Positions 32,430-32,595 of a stretch of 32,595 nucleotides of DNA are shown here, piece after piece. Both the position numbers and the translations under genes were made by a program. How positions within the stretch are numbered: the first letter of the stretch is position 1; each line of letters opens with the position of its first letter. The notes under the pieces were generated by a model, which saw only the letters and a list, made by a program, of their open reading frames with translations, did not search any database and was not told the DNA's origin. This DNA is from Sphingobium indicum BiD32 (lineage in GTDB: Bacteria > Pseudomonadota > Alphaproteobacteria > Sphingomonadales > Sphingomonadaceae): NCBI RefSeq assembly GCF_000382885.1, contig NZ_CAVK010000015.1, positions 1 through 32,595 on the forward strand. Reading direction: 5' to 3'.

Positions 32430-32595
32430 ATGCGTTACGAACACATCACGCTGGAATGCATCGAAGGCGTGGCGACGATCACGATTAATCGTCCCGAAGT
32501 GCTGAACGCGCTGTCCATGCAGACCCTCGACGAGATGATGGATGCGCTGGACAGCGTTGCGGCAATGGGCGCGCGGGCTCTGTTGCAAACTCTGA
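32430..32595 (+). CDS. enoyl-CoA hydratase-family protein, N-terminal part, cut by an IS end
   Basis: The first 49 codons read as the N-terminus of a crotonase (MRYEHITLECIEGVATITIN, RPEVLNALSMQTLDEMMDAL). AAGGGAGAAG lies upstream of the ATG. After GAR, at 32576, the sequence becomes GGCTCTGTTGCAAA, which is an IS6-family terminal repeat rather than the expected LLLTGAGRAF continuation, so the gene appears interrupted. The spacer 32205-32429 before it shows no recognisable gene. Confidence 0.7.
   Translation, partial: MRYEHITLECIEGVATITINRPEVLNALSMQTLDEMMDALDSVAAMGARALLQTL
32576..32595. mobile_element. left tip of an IS6-family element (IS6100/IS26-like terminal repeat)
   Basis: GGCTCTGTTGCAAA at 32576-32589 has the form of the 14-bp terminal inverted repeats of IS6-family elements (IS26 GGCACTGTTGCAAA). 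It begins inside a crotonase reading frame. Only the first 20 bases are in the window, so the exact element cannot be named. IS6100 is common in sphingomonads. Confidence 0.65.

Overview
The window looks like a piece of a conjugative plasmid (or integrated conjugative element) from a sphingomonad alphaproteobacterium such as Sphingobium, Novosphingobium or Sphingomonas. This is inferred from GC-rich coding sequence, the style of the VirB/VirD4 proteins, TonB-dependent receptors with an IVVTA-type TonB box, and the mix of insertion elements. No rRNA, tRNA or CRISPR array was seen.

Layout. (1) 1-3647, mostly minus strand: two small unknown ORFs, a membrane-anchored SNase-type nuclease, a CHC2/Toprim primase-like protein with its own promoter, a winged-helix replication-type protein, and a small ribbon-helix-helix (RHH) protein. 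The spacer upstream of the winged-helix gene carries a well-formed promoter and intrinsic terminator on the opposite strand, which predicts a ~60-nt RNA. Two near-identical 20-bp palindromes bracket the RHH gene. (2) 3807-18321, plus strand: a tightly packed mating-pair-formation operon in canonical order: small ORF, TrbM/KikA-like, virB1, B2, B3, B4, B5, EexN-type lipoprotein, B6, B7-position lipoprotein, B8, B9, B10, B11, virD4, then an LPD7-domain protein and two small unknown proteins. No relaxase is visible. (3) 18322-23582: a Tn3-family transposase remnant cut by a complete IS21-family element (20465-23099), whose other end cuts a TetR-type regulator. (4) 23583-32595, plus strand: a catabolic or uptake region. 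It holds a truncated TonB-dependent receptor joined directly to a full-length one, an IS3 remnant, a SnoaL-phosphotransferase fusion with a frameshift, a 2,4-dienoyl-CoA-reductase-like SDR, a crotonase without the usual glutamates, an LVIVD-repeat secreted protein, and the start of a second crotonase. That last gene is cut at the window edge by what looks like an IS6-family terminal repeat.

Working together: region 1 probably maintains and regulates the plasmid, and region 2 transfers it. Region 4 is cargo for taking up a lipophilic compound through the outer membrane and processing it as CoA thioesters. The IS21/Tn3 block is the seam between backbone and cargo. The absence of a target duplication, and the halves of two unrelated genes on either side, suggest the seam formed by IS-mediated deletion or recombination rather than simple insertion.
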